Source: Bacteroidales bacterium UBA4893 (GTDB taxonomy: Bacteria > Bacteroidota > Bacteroidia > Bacteroidales > P3). From it: a DNA stretch of 64,000 bases. This document shows positions 1 to 8,223 of the stretch, piece after piece. Location of the stretch: positions 62,001 to 126,000 of the forward strand of contig DHCV01000007.1 in NCBI GenBank assembly GCA_002399025.1. Direction: 5' to 3'. Under the pieces are notes generated by a model. The model had not been told where the DNA came from, ran no database searches, and saw only the letters and a list, made by a program, of their open reading frames with translations. A program made the position numbers and the translations under genes. Every line of letters begins with the position of its first letter. Within the stretch, counting starts at the first letter, position 1.

Positions 1-1
1 C

Positions 2-382
2 ACAAATGCATCAAATCTTAAGAACACATATGATGAAGTAAGACTTTATGATATTGAGAAAAATACCTTTGTACCTACCGGTCAAGTTTTTTGTGGTACA
101 ATATTTGGTGACCATTCAAAATGTGGAATAAATGTAATGTTTAACACAGGGACAGTTGTTGGAATAAGTTCTAACATCTACGGAGCTGGTTACCAAAGAA
201 ATTTCATTCCTTCATTTGCTTGGGGAGGAACCAATGTTGGACTCAAACTATATGAATTAGACAAAGCTATGGAGGTAAGTGAAAGGATGATGCAAAGAAG
301 AGGTTTGGTAATGAGCGACGAGGATAAGAAGATACTCCAGCACATATTTAACCAAACTTTAAAAAACAAGAAGCTAAGATAA
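2..382 (+). CDS. Putative sugar nucleotidyltransferase, C-terminal part (GlmU-like), cut by window edge
   Basis: The frame is open from the left edge and ends in TAA at 380-382, so the gene starts outside the window. The visible residues include hexapeptide-type left-handed beta-helix sequence (TGQVFCGTIFGDHSKCGIN, then MFNTGTVVGISSNIYG and FIPSFAWGG). This resembles the C-terminal half of the Bacteroidetes GlmU-like putative sugar nucleotidyltransferases, normally about 390-400 residues. The N-terminal nucleotidyltransferase domain is not visible, so the substrate cannot be judged. The stop codon directly abuts the ATG of lon, with no spacer, which suggests co-transcription. Confidence 0.75.
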   Translation, partial: TNASNLKNTYDEVRLYDIEKNTFVPTGQVFCGTIFGDHSKCGINVMFNTGTVVGISSNIYGAGYQRNFIPSFAWGGTNVGLKLYELDKAMEVSERMMQRRGLVMSDEDKKILQHIFNQTLKNKKLR

Positions 383-2794
383 ATGATTAATGATGAAAAA
401 ATGATTGAATTCTCGAAAATGTTTGCAGGGGAGCCTGAATTCATTCCTTTATTGACCGAAGATGACACATTAGATTTTGGAATAAAAGATTTACCTACAG
501 AAATACCTATACTACCACTTAGAGGAAATGTTTTCTTTCCAAGTGTTGTTATGCCAATTACTGCAGGAAGAGAAAAATCAATCAACCTAATAAAAGACGC
601 ATATAAGAAAAAACTAATTGTTGGAGTTGTTGCTCAGAAAAATGATGTTGATGACCCTGACTTTGATGACTTATATAAAACTGGAACTCTGGCAAGAGTT
701 GTTAGAACTTTGAATATGCCTGATGGAACAACCATGGTTATTATTCAAGGTTTGGATATCTTCACTCTTAACAGTATAACTAAAACAGAGCCTTTCTGGA
801 AGGGAAGTGTTAGTTTGAATTATGACCAAGCTAAGAGCATTCCTAAAAACGCAAATGCACTTGTTGCAGCAATGAAGGATGTATACCTTAAACTAATTAA
901 GCTTACCCCTAACCTACCAACTGATGTTTCTTTTGCAGTTCAAAACATAAGCAACCCATACTTCCTTCTAAACTATATTTCTGCCCATTTGGAGATTCCA
1001 TTAGCCGATAAACAAAAGCTTTTAGAGATAAATGACTTTACAAAAAGAACTACAAAGGTTTTAGCTATACTCTCAAAAGAGGTGCAGATGCAGGAAGTTA
1101 AGATGCAAATCCAAAAAAAAGTATCAACTGACCTCGATAAGCAACAAAGAGACTATTTCCTAACCCAACAACTGAAAACCATTCAGGAAGAACTTGGAGG
1201 TAACCCAACCGAACAAGCAGTTTTGGAGTTAAGAGATAAAGCAAAATCAAAACTTTGGAGCAAGGAAATTGAAGAGATATTCAACTCAGAATTAATAAAG
1301 CTTGAAAGAATGCACAGCAGTTCTCCTGATTATTCTCTCCAACTTAATTATCTTAACTTCATGATTGAACTACCATGGAACCAGTATACAAAAGATAATT
1401 TTGACTTACACAAAGCCAAGGAAATTTTAGACGCTGATCATTATGGATTAGAAAAAGTTAAGGAAAGAATTATTGAATATCTTGCAGTCCTTAAACTTAA
1501 AGGCGATATGAAATCTCCTATTCTATGCTTGGTTGGACCTCCTGGAGTTGGTAAAACTTCTCTTGGAAAGTCTATTGCCAAAGCTATTGGAAGAAATTAT
1601 ATCAGAATGGCTCTTGGAGGTTTGAATGACGAAAGCGAAATTAGAGGACATAGAAAAACTTATATTGGTGCAATGCCAGGAAGAATTCTAAAGTCTATAA
1701 ATAAATCTAAGTCTTCCAACCCTGTTTTTGTTTTGGATGAGATTGATAAGGTTTCTGGTATGACTGTTAATGGCGACCCTTCTTCAGCAATGCTTGAAGT
1801 TTTAGACCCAGAACAAAATACTGCTTTCCATGACAATTATCTTGATATTGAATATGACCTTTCAAGGGTTATGTTCTTGGCAACAGCTAACACATTAAGC
1901 ACTGTTCAGCCTGCTCTTATTGACAGAATGGAAGTAATTAATATCTCTGGATATATTTTTGAGGAAAAGATGGAGATTGCTAAAAGACATCTTATTCCAA
2001 AACAGATAAAGGAACATGGACTTAAGAAAACTCAAATAACTATCTCCGATGAAGTTCTTTCAAAAGTAATTAATGAATATACTCGTGAGTCTGGCGTTAG
2101 ACAATTGGAAAAAATGATTGCCAAATTAGTCCGTTCAAGAGCTGTTGAATTAGCAAAAGAAGAGAAATATTCAAAGACTATTAAGGTTGAAAGCCTTCAA
2201 AAAATCTTGGGACTTCCAATTGCTGACCACAATATGCACTTAGAAAAAGATACTGTTGGAGTTGTAACTGGATTGGCTTGGACTCAGGTTGGAGGAGAAA
2301 TACTTTTCATTGAAGCAAGCACAAGTAAAGGCAAAGGAACCCTAACCTTGACTGGAAACTTGGGAGATGTAATGAAAGAATCTGCCACTTTGGCATACGA
2401 ATATCTAAAAGCTCACTCCGATAAGTTAGGAATTGAATCAACAAAATTTGAAGAAACAAACCTGCATATTCATGTTCCAGAAGGAGCAACGCCAAAAGAT
2501 GGTCCATCTGCAGGAGTTACAATGTTTACTGCAATGGTTAGTATTTTCACAAACCGAAAAGTTAAGTCCAATTTTGCAATGACAGGAGAAATAACTCTTA
2601 GGGGAAAAGTTACTGCTGTTGGTGGGATTAAGGAAAAAATACTTGCAGCTAAACGTTCAAAAATTACTGACATAATTCTTTCAGAAGAAAACCGTAGAGA
2701 TATTGAAGACATTACCAAAGACTATTTGGAAGGACTAACATTTCACTATGTTGAAAATATGATTGATATTCCAAGTATTGTTTTAGTAGATTAG
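383..2794 (+). CDS. lon: Lon ATP-dependent serine protease
   Basis: An 803-residue LonA-type cytoplasmic quality-control protease. Domains in order: N-terminal LON substrate-binding domain (about 35-240), coiled-coil segment, AAA+ ATPase with Walker A GPPGVGKT at about 385-392 and Walker B PVFVLDEIDK, then the C-terminal protease domain. The catalytic Ser is about residue 709 in PKDGPSAGV and the catalytic Lys about residue 752 in GGIKEK; their 43-residue separation equals that of E. coli S679/K722. Length is normal for the family. The start follows directly on the stop of the preceding gene. No HrcA or CIRCE-type element is visible upstream, and the start looks translationally coupled. Confidence 0.97.
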   Translation: MINDEKMIEFSKMFAGEPEFIPLLTEDDTLDFGIKDLPTEIPILPLRGNVFFPSVVMPITAGREKSINLIKDAYKKKLIVGVVAQKNDVDDPDFDDLYKTGTLARVVRTLNMPDGTTMVIIQGLDIFTLNSITKTEPFWKGSVSLNYDQAKSIPKNANALVAAMKDVYLKLIKLTPNLPTDVSFAVQNISNPYFLLNYISAHLEIPLADKQKLLEINDFTKRTTKVLAILSKEVQMQEVKMQIQKKVSTDLDKQQRDYFLTQQLKTIQEELGGNPTEQAVLELRDKAKSKLWSKEIEEIFNSELIKLERMHSSSPDYSLQLNYLNFMIELPWNQYTKDNFDLHKAKEILDADHYGLEKVKERIIEYLAVLKLKGDMKSPILCLVGPPGVGKTSLGKSIAKAIGRNYIRMALGGLNDESEIRGHRKTYIGAMPGRILKSINKSKSSNPVFVLDEIDKVSGMTVNGDPSSAMLEVLDPEQNTAFHDNYLDIEYDLSRVMFLATANTLSTVQPALIDRMEVINISGYIFEEKMEIAKRHLIPKQIKEHGLKKTQITISDEVLSKVINEYTRESGVRQLEKMIAKLVRSRAVELAKEEKYSKTIKVESLQKILGLPIADHNMHLEKDTVGVVTGLAWTQVGGEILFIEASTSKGKGTLTLTGNLGDVMKESATLAYEYLKAHSDKLGIESTKFEETNLHIHVPEGATPKDGPSAGVTMFTAMVSIFTNRKVKSNFAMTGEITLRGKVTAVGGIKEKILAAKRSKITDIILSEENRRDIEDITKDYLEGLTFHYVENMIDIPSIVLVD

Positions 2795-2824
2795 AAAGAT
2801 AAAACAACAGAAACATAGTTTTTG

Positions 2825-3044
2825 TCAAGATATTTTGTTCTGGAACTTGATTATTTAGAATTTAGACTTGCTCTTTTAGGATTTCAATCAAGTGTTGGAG
2901 GTCTGCAAAGCCGCTTTTTTAACCCTAAAAAGCCACTTTTTTAACCCCAAAAAGCGGCTTTTTCAGGTCGAAAAAGTGGCTTTTTAGAGCACAAGGAAGC
3001 CTTCTGAGGACAAGAAAATCAAGTCATAGGACAAAATATCTTGA
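2825..3044. repeat. Long imperfect inverted repeat enclosing a phased palindrome array
   Basis: The 28-nt arm at 2825-2852 (begins TCAAGATATTTTGT) is the reverse complement, with about four mismatches, of 3017-3044 (ends ACAAAATATCTTGA). The arms enclose about 160 nt that contain the four-unit array described separately. The element lies in the 331-nt gap between lon and the cysteine desulfurase gene, both on the + strand. It could act as a terminator, a structured RNA or a small non-coding mobile element. No ORF is inside. Confidence 0.6.
2905..2985. repeat. Phased array A: four 15-bp quasi-palindromes at 22-bp spacing
   Basis: Units lie at 2905-2919, 2927-2941, 2949-2963 and 2971-2985, each a near palindrome of form AAAAAGCnnCTTTTT, separated by 7-nt spacers. 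Unit 2 is the exact reverse complement of unit 4. Unit 1 matches the complement of unit 3 over 13 nt. The pairing is therefore interleaved (1-3, 2-4). The sequence differs completely from the array at 17329-17409 but the geometry is identical. Confidence 0.75.
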
Positions 3045-3125
3045 TATAATTTGAACAGCATTAGATATTATTCCAAATTAATAAAGTAATTTGAACGGAA
3101 TTAACCATAAAATGATTTACCTACA

Positions 3126-4343
3126 ATGAGAACAATATACGATATTCGCAAAGATTTTCCAATACTTGAAGAAAAGATTTACAATAAGCCTCTTATTTAT
3201 TTGGATAACGCTGCAACTTCTCAAAAACCTCTAAAAGTGATTGAAGCAATGAATAATTATTATCTTCATCTCAATTCTAATGTTCATAGAGGAGTTCATT
3301 TACTTAGTCAAAAGGCAACCGATGAGTTTGAAAAGACAAGAAAGAATGTTCAAAACTTTATTGGTGCAAAGCATTCTCAGGAAATTATCTTCACAAGAGG
3401 AACTACTGAAAGCATAAATCTTGTTGCCTCATCTTTCTGTCAGGAATTTGTTAAGGAGGGAGATGAAATTATTGTTTCTGAAATGGAACATCACTCCAAT
3501 ATTGTACCATGGCAATTGGCTCAAAACAAATATAAATTCAAGATTAGAGTCCTTCCATTTAAGGATAACGGAGAATTAGATATTGAAACTTTCAAAACAC
3601 TACTTAATTCAAAGACTAAATTAGTTGCATTGACTCATGTTTCAAATGCTTTGGGAGTTGTTAATCCAATTAAAGAAGTTATTGAACTTTCACACAAGAA
3701 AGATATTCCTGTACTTATTGATGGAGCACAAGGAGTTCCACATTTTAAGTTAAACGTTGATGAGTTGGATTGCGATTTCTATGCTTTTTCTGCTCATAAA
3801 CTTTATGGACCAATGGGAATTGGGGTACTTTATGGTAAAAAGAAATATCTTGAGGCCATGCCACCCTATCATGGAGGTGGAGAAATGATAAAGGAAGTTT
3901 CATTTGAGGGGACAACTTTCAACGAATTGCCTTTTAAGTTTGAAGCTGGTACGCCTTCAGTTGCAGATGTATTGGGATTTAATGCAGCATTAGAATATAT
4001 TGATGAGATAGGATTTGATTTTATTGAAAAGCATGAAGAATTTCTAATGCAATATACTACTGAAAAGCTACTATCTTTAGATGATATTACAATTTATGGC
4101 ACAACTCCACACAAAGCAGGAGCAATTTCTTTTAATTTAAAAGATGTTCATCCCTTTGATGTAGGAACACTTCTTGACCAAATGGGAATTGCCATAAGAA
4201 CAGGACATCATTGTGCACAAACAGTGATGAAACATTATAATATTGTAGGTACTGCAAGAGTTTCCTTTGGTATTTATTCCTCAAAAGAAGAGATAGATCA
4301 GTTTTTTGAAGGGTTAAAAAGGGTCAAAACCATGCTTCTTTAG
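3126..4343 (+). CDS. sufS: Cysteine desulfurase, SufS/CsdA type
   Basis: A PLP-dependent enzyme releasing sulfane sulfur from L-cysteine for Fe-S clusters and other sulfur pathways. At 405 residues it matches SufS length. The PLP lysine is Lys225 in SAHKLYGP and the persulfide cysteine is Cys363 in RTGHHCAQ; E. coli SufS has K226 and C364. The cofactor region TEMEHHSN-like segment (EMEHHSNIVPWQ) is also present. It stands alone here: no sufB, sufC, sufD or sufU/iscU is adjacent, so the scaffold must be encoded elsewhere. The start is the first ATG after the repeat-filled gap. Confidence 0.92.
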   Translation: MRTIYDIRKDFPILEEKIYNKPLIYLDNAATSQKPLKVIEAMNNYYLHLNSNVHRGVHLLSQKATDEFEKTRKNVQNFIGAKHSQEIIFTRGTTESINLVASSFCQEFVKEGDEIIVSEMEHHSNIVPWQLAQNKYKFKIRVLPFKDNGELDIETFKTLLNSKTKLVALTHVSNALGVVNPIKEVIELSHKKDIPVLIDGAQGVPHFKLNVDELDCDFYAFSAHKLYGPMGIGVLYGKKKYLEAMPPYHGGGEMIKEVSFEGTTFNELPFKFEAGTPSVADVLGFNAALEYIDEIGFDFIEKHEEFLMQYTTEKLLSLDDITIYGTTPHKAGAISFNLKDVHPFDVGTLLDQMGIAIRTGHHCAQTVMKHYNIVGTARVSFGIYSSKEEIDQFFEGLKRVKTMLL

Positions 4344-4369
4344 GCATGTAGCTTTGAATAAGAACCAAC

Positions 4370-6463
4370 CTATATTCGTCCCCAATACTTCCTTAGGAAC
4401 CATTCTGCCCCAAATATCAAAATTATTAATCCTAAATACCACCATTGATCTATAAGGTTTTTGTTGGTTATGGTCTCAGAAATCAGCGGTTTTATATCCT
4501 TCCTCGCCTTGATTATACTCTTCAAATCGGCGATTTGTGAGGGGTAAATCATAGTGCCATCGGTAAGATTGGAAAGATTAAAGAGTAGGTTATGGTCGGC
4601 AACAAGGTTAACGGATTCAAGATTTTGTGTGGAGATATAGAAGATTCCATTAGCCGTAAAGGTCGTCCCTCCATAGTGGGTGGTGGCGTTATAGGTGTAT
4701 TTTCCTGAAGGAAATATGCCTGCGTTTAGGTGATGGGAGTTGATGGTCTTGGAGAAAGTGAAGGGGTATTTCTTGTTTTGACTATCTGTGATTGTTAGGT
4801 TTACATCTGACTCATTGACCAATTCATAGCTCTCATTATAGAGTTCTGCATCCATCAAAACAGCCTCATTCTCCGCAAAAACATTATTGCATATGACCCT
4901 AAATCGGCTTTTGTTGACCTTAGAAGCAAGGTATTGTATGCTCTTATGTATTATTTCATCCGCCTCAGAATGGGTTTCGTTTATCAAGAAGTTTTGCATT
5001 CTCCACCTCCAAAAGCCCTCTCCTACTATTATTCCTACTCTTTCTGAAGGGGTATTGAGGAAGGAAATCAAGGGGTAATCTGTGCTTATTGCTCCTGCTT
5101 TTTGAAACATTAGGCTATGAAGATTGGGCGAAAGGTTATAGCGTCCAAAGGGTGATTGGAGTGGTGGAAACTGGTTTAGGAGGTCTTGGGTTGGCTTTGT
5201 GAGGGTGAAAAGTGTAAAGTTGGGGTTGTGAATTGGGGTAACTTGGTTGAGCGAACTCTTGGTTTGGGTAATCTGTAATCCTCTTTGCACTGTGTTGAAA
5301 TAGGGCATATCGGTTTGCTGTCCTATTATATATAGTATGGGAATATCCTCCTTTTGTAGCTCCTCAATCAGCCTCATATGCTCCGGATTTGTGGATGGGA
5401 TTTGGTGAAGGATGGCGATATTATAGTCTTTTAAAGGGGTTTTCTTGTCCAACTTATTGAAGAGATAGGACTCGACTTGGTAGTTTTCATTGTTCTCAAT
5501 TGCTTGCTTTAGGGCTGAAATATCGGGAGATGGGGAGTTGGCTACGAGCAATACTTTCTGTCTGCCATCAAGAACTTCTACATATATATCCCTTGTGTTG
5601 TTGGCTGTGGATTGCTCATTTTCTATGCTCTCAACGCTGATTCTATAATGTTGAATCCCTGTTTTGTCGGCTCTGAGAATGGTGTTGAACTGCTTGGAAA
5701 AGGCGTCATTGTCAATAAGAAACTTCTCTTCATAGAGCATTACTCCTTCTTTTCTTACCCTCAAAATGGAGTTTGAACCCTTAGCTTTCTGCGAATTGAC
5801 TACTATTTCTAAGGGAAAATCATTGTTCAAATAGGCTATTCGGTTATAGCGAACTTCTGTTATGGCTATGTCTTTCTTTATGGTTGTGTCGCCAAGTGCA
5901 ATAGTAAAGATGGGAAAAGAGAGGTTTTGCAGCATGTTGAGCGGGCTTTTGCCCTTATTGACTATTCCATCTGTGCTGATGATTAAGGCGGAAAGGTTAT
6001 GGTTAGAGTAGGTCTGGTCAACCATTTCTAAGAGTTCCGATAGGTCGGTTGCCTTGTCTTGGTGTTCAATTTTCTTCGTTGTGGCTATCTCTTTTGCTCC
6101 GTTGCCAAAGCTGATTAGCTTAATATTATAGTCATTTTGAAGGTCATTTCTCAGGTCTTCAATCTCATCTAAGAGGGTGGTTTTGTAGGCGAGGGAGTCT
6201 TTGGTTTGAAGGATTGAGGAGGAATTATCTTGGGCAATTAGAATAATGGGCTTTTGTGTTTCGGTACTCTTTATTTTGATTGAAGGCATCAAAAACAAGG
6301 ATAAGCAGAGTAAAAAAGCAAGAAATCGGAGGGCGAAAAGGAGTATTCTTTGGTTAGGAGTGAAGGATTTTCTGCCCTTGGAATAGCGATACAGAAGTAG
6401 CGAAGCTCCAAAGGAAAGCATCAAAATCGGGATTATCCACCAAAGGGAATAGTGAGTTAGCAT
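4370..6463 (-). CDS. Membrane-anchored VWA-like protein of Bacteroidetes
   Basis: A 697-residue protein with two N-terminal membrane segments (about 8-25 and 39-60) and one C-terminal segment (about 674-691). The residues between start as a von Willebrand A-like fold: a MIDAS-type D-x-S-x-S at 79-83 (DNSSS) and a strand ALIISTDG further on. This resembles the VWA-containing membrane proteins often found near BatA/BatB and MoxR genes in this phylum, although none of those genes is adjacent. It lies 18 nt downstream of the TerB-DnaJ gene and is probably in one operon with it. The specific function is unknown. Confidence 0.6.
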   Translation of the reverse strand: MLTHYSLWWIIPILMLSFGASLLLYRYSKGRKSFTPNQRILLFALRFLAFLLCLSLFLMPSIKIKSTETQKPIILIAQDNSSSILQTKDSLAYKTTLLDEIEDLRNDLQNDYNIKLISFGNGAKEIATTKKIEHQDKATDLSELLEMVDQTYSNHNLSALIISTDGIVNKGKSPLNMLQNLSFPIFTIALGDTTIKKDIAITEVRYNRIAYLNNDFPLEIVVNSQKAKGSNSILRVRKEGVMLYEEKFLIDNDAFSKQFNTILRADKTGIQHYRISVESIENEQSTANNTRDIYVEVLDGRQKVLLVANSPSPDISALKQAIENNENYQVESYLFNKLDKKTPLKDYNIAILHQIPSTNPEHMRLIEELQKEDIPILYIIGQQTDMPYFNTVQRGLQITQTKSSLNQVTPIHNPNFTLFTLTKPTQDLLNQFPPLQSPFGRYNLSPNLHSLMFQKAGAISTDYPLISFLNTPSERVGIIVGEGFWRWRMQNFLINETHSEADEIIHKSIQYLASKVNKSRFRVICNNVFAENEAVLMDAELYNESYELVNESDVNLTITDSQNKKYPFTFSKTINSHHLNAGIFPSGKYTYNATTHYGGTTFTANGIFYISTQNLESVNLVADHNLLFNLSNLTDGTMIYPSQIADLKSIIKARKDIKPLISETITNKNLIDQWWYLGLIILIFGAEWFLRKYWGRI

Positions 6464-6481
6464 GGTCTGAATAGTGATTTC

Positions 6482-7198
6482 TTAGGTTATGTTTCTTTCT
6501 TTTTTGATGGACTCATAGGCGTTATTTATCTCCTGAAACTTCTCTTTTGCAGCCTTTTGTGCCTCTTCCCCAAGGGAGGAAAGCTTGTCGGGATGATACT
6601 TTTTTGCTAATTTTCTATAGGAACGTTTGACCTCTTCGTCGGTAGCATCTCGCCCTATTTGGAGTATTGTATAGGCAGAATGTGAGGTCTTAAAGTACAT
6701 TGCCTCAATGGTTTTATAGTCTGCTTCATTAAGCCAAAGGAGGTTTGAGATATGGTGAATCTTGTCTCTTTCGTTCTTAGAACAGGCTTTGTCACTATTT
6801 GCAAGCCCGAAAAGATAGTGCAGAAGCTGCAGCCTGTCGGCATAATTAAGGTGAGTTCGCATCTGAGAGCAGGCATTATTGATGTCTATTTCCTTTGACA
6901 ATAACTCCTTTAGTATTGCTAAACGATTGTTAGTATGTTCTATTCCGAAGTTCTTAATAAAGAAATTCTTAACGAAATCTACCTCACTTCGCATCACCTT
7001 TCCGTCAGCTTTCATAACCTCAGAAGCAAGAATCAGAAGGCTAATAGAGAAGTCTCCTTGGTGCTGAGTGCCCGTGCTATACTCCTTCTTTACAAGACCT
7101 TCTAGCAAACTTCCAGCGGCATAGCCTATCAAACCCCCTATCAATCCACCCCCAAAAAGAAAGCCCAAAAGTCCCGTAATCCATTTTATAAACCTCAT
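6482..7198 (-). CDS. TerB-like / DnaJ co-chaperone, DjlA-like
   Basis: A 238-residue protein with a glycine-rich membrane hairpin at about 8-35 and a TerB-like acidic helical domain at about 50-165 (motif DGKVMRSE). A C-terminal J domain at about 175-235 has the HPD motif at 202-204 in KKYHPDKL. The layout matches DjlA-type inner-membrane co-chaperones, which stimulate DnaK through the J domain. It is first in a two-gene minus-strand operon with the VWA-like membrane protein. TerB here is only a domain name and does not imply tellurite resistance. Confidence 0.85.
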   Translation of the reverse strand: MRFIKWITGLLGFLFGGGLIGGLIGYAAGSLLEGLVKKEYSTGTQHQGDFSISLLILASEVMKADGKVMRSEVDFVKNFFIKNFGIEHTNNRLAILKELLSKEIDINNACSQMRTHLNYADRLQLLHYLFGLANSDKACSKNERDKIHHISNLLWLNEADYKTIEAMYFKTSHSAYTILQIGRDATDEEVKRSYRKLAKKYHPDKLSSLGEEAQKAAKEKFQEINNAYESIKKERNIT

Positions 7199-7217
7199 AA
7201 TTGCAAGTTTTAAGCAT

Positions 7218-7226
7218 GCAAAGATA
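7218..7226 (-). promoter_or_regulatory. Candidate -7 box (TATCTTTGC) for the TerB-DnaJ operon
   Basis: Reading the minus strand, 7226 to 7218 gives TATCTTTGC, matching the Bacteroidetes TAnnTTTGC -7 box about 20 nt before the ATG. No convincing TTTG -33 element is seen at the expected distance. Confidence 0.45.
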
Positions 7227-7246
7227 AGTATTTTTCTATCATTAAC

Positions 7247-7278
7247 TTTGATTATTAGAAATTAAAATCTTAATTTTG
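7247..7278 (+). promoter_or_regulatory. Candidate Bacteroidetes promoter for the ZIP transporter gene
   Basis: TTTG at 7247-7250, a 20-nt spacer and TAATTTTG at 7271-7278 fit the -33/-7 consensus of the phylum. The ATG follows at 7300. Confidence 0.6.
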
Positions 7279-7299
7279 TGCCTCTAAAATCAAACAAAA

Positions 7300-8046
7300 A
7301 TGGACGTTATAATTGCCTATTCAGCCCTCTTTATCGGCTCAATCCTAAGTGGATTAAGCCTTTTTCTTATCAATAAGAACAACAATAAAGCCCTTAAATT
7401 AATAACAGTTTTTGGGGGAGCCTTCCTATTTGCAGTATGCTTCATTGACCTTATTCCAGCCATGTTTGAGCCTCATTCTCACTCTCATTGCCAACATAAT
7501 CACCACACAAGTCTCCCTCTTGGAGCCTTCATATTGGTAGGATTTCTCCTCCAACTCCTTCTTGAGCAGCTCTCATCTGGGGCTGAACACGGTCATATTC
7601 ACCACAAAGGCGAGAAGAAAACCCTCCTTTCGTCCCTCATGTTACTTTTAGGCGTGAGTATCCATGCTTTTTTGGAAGGGTTCCCAATCGTCTCTGAGGG
7701 TAAGCCAAATCTTGCTATGATAACAGGAATCATAATACATAACATTCCCCTAAGCATTGTTTTGGTGGGTGCTTTTCTTCAAAGTGGGATAAGCAAACTG
7801 AAGTCTATCCTCCTTCTAAGTATATTTGCCTCAATGGCAATCATAGGCTCTTTGCTCAACCAAAACCTCGAAATCCTGCATCCATATCAAAGTATTATTA
7901 TGGGCATTGTGGTTGGAATCCTACTCCATGTTTCGATAACAACACTCTTCGATTCCGAAGAAAGTCACCAATACAATCTAACGAGATTCCTTATAGTAAT
8001 CCTTGCCTTTGCAATAGTAATTCTTCTCCCTGCACATACTCATTAG
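7300..8046 (+). CDS. ZIP-family divalent metal (zinc) transporter
   Basis: A 248-residue integral membrane protein with about eight hydrophobic segments and a cytosolic-type histidine-rich loop after segment 2 (EPHSHSHCQHNHH, about 57-69). The two metal-site helices carry HAFLEG and HNIPLS, the positions of the ZIP metal-binding histidines. The usual glutamate after the second histidine is replaced by leucine (HNIPLS rather than HEIPEG), which may alter metal choice. It is probably a single-gene transcription unit with its own promoter. Part of a second ZIP gene survives at 10081-10191, beyond the LRR gene. Confidence 0.88.
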   Translation: MDVIIAYSALFIGSILSGLSLFLINKNNNKALKLITVFGGAFLFAVCFIDLIPAMFEPHSHSHCQHNHHTSLPLGAFILVGFLLQLLLEQLSSGAEHGHIHHKGEKKTLLSSLMLLLGVSIHAFLEGFPIVSEGKPNLAMITGIIIHNIPLSIVLVGAFLQSGISKLKSILLLSIFASMAIIGSLLNQNLEILHPYQSIIMGIVVGILLHVSITTLFDSEESHQYNLTRFLIVILAFAIVILLPAHTH

Positions 8047-8079
8047 AATATACTCCTTAGAAATAAAATAATAAAAAAG

Positions 8080-8110
8080 TTGAATTAATAAAAAACATGT
8101 GTAAATTTGC
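8080..8110 (+). promoter_or_regulatory. Candidate promoter for the LRR protein gene
   Basis: TTG at 8080-8082, 19 nt, then TAAATTTGC at 8102-8110 fit the Bacteroidetes consensus. The implied transcript would carry a long AT-rich leader of roughly 105 nt before the ATG at 8224. Confidence 0.55.
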
Positions 8111-8223
8111 CATATTATTTATACTTATTATGTAGCTTAATCTAAATACTATATAAATACTAAAGTGTAGAGAGAAATAAAATACAGAAATATATATATA
8201 ACAAAATTAAAAACAAATTAAAT

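Noticed and set aside
6482..7198. Tellurite resistance determinant
   Set aside because: Only a TerB-like domain is present, fused to a J domain; no other ter genes are nearby.
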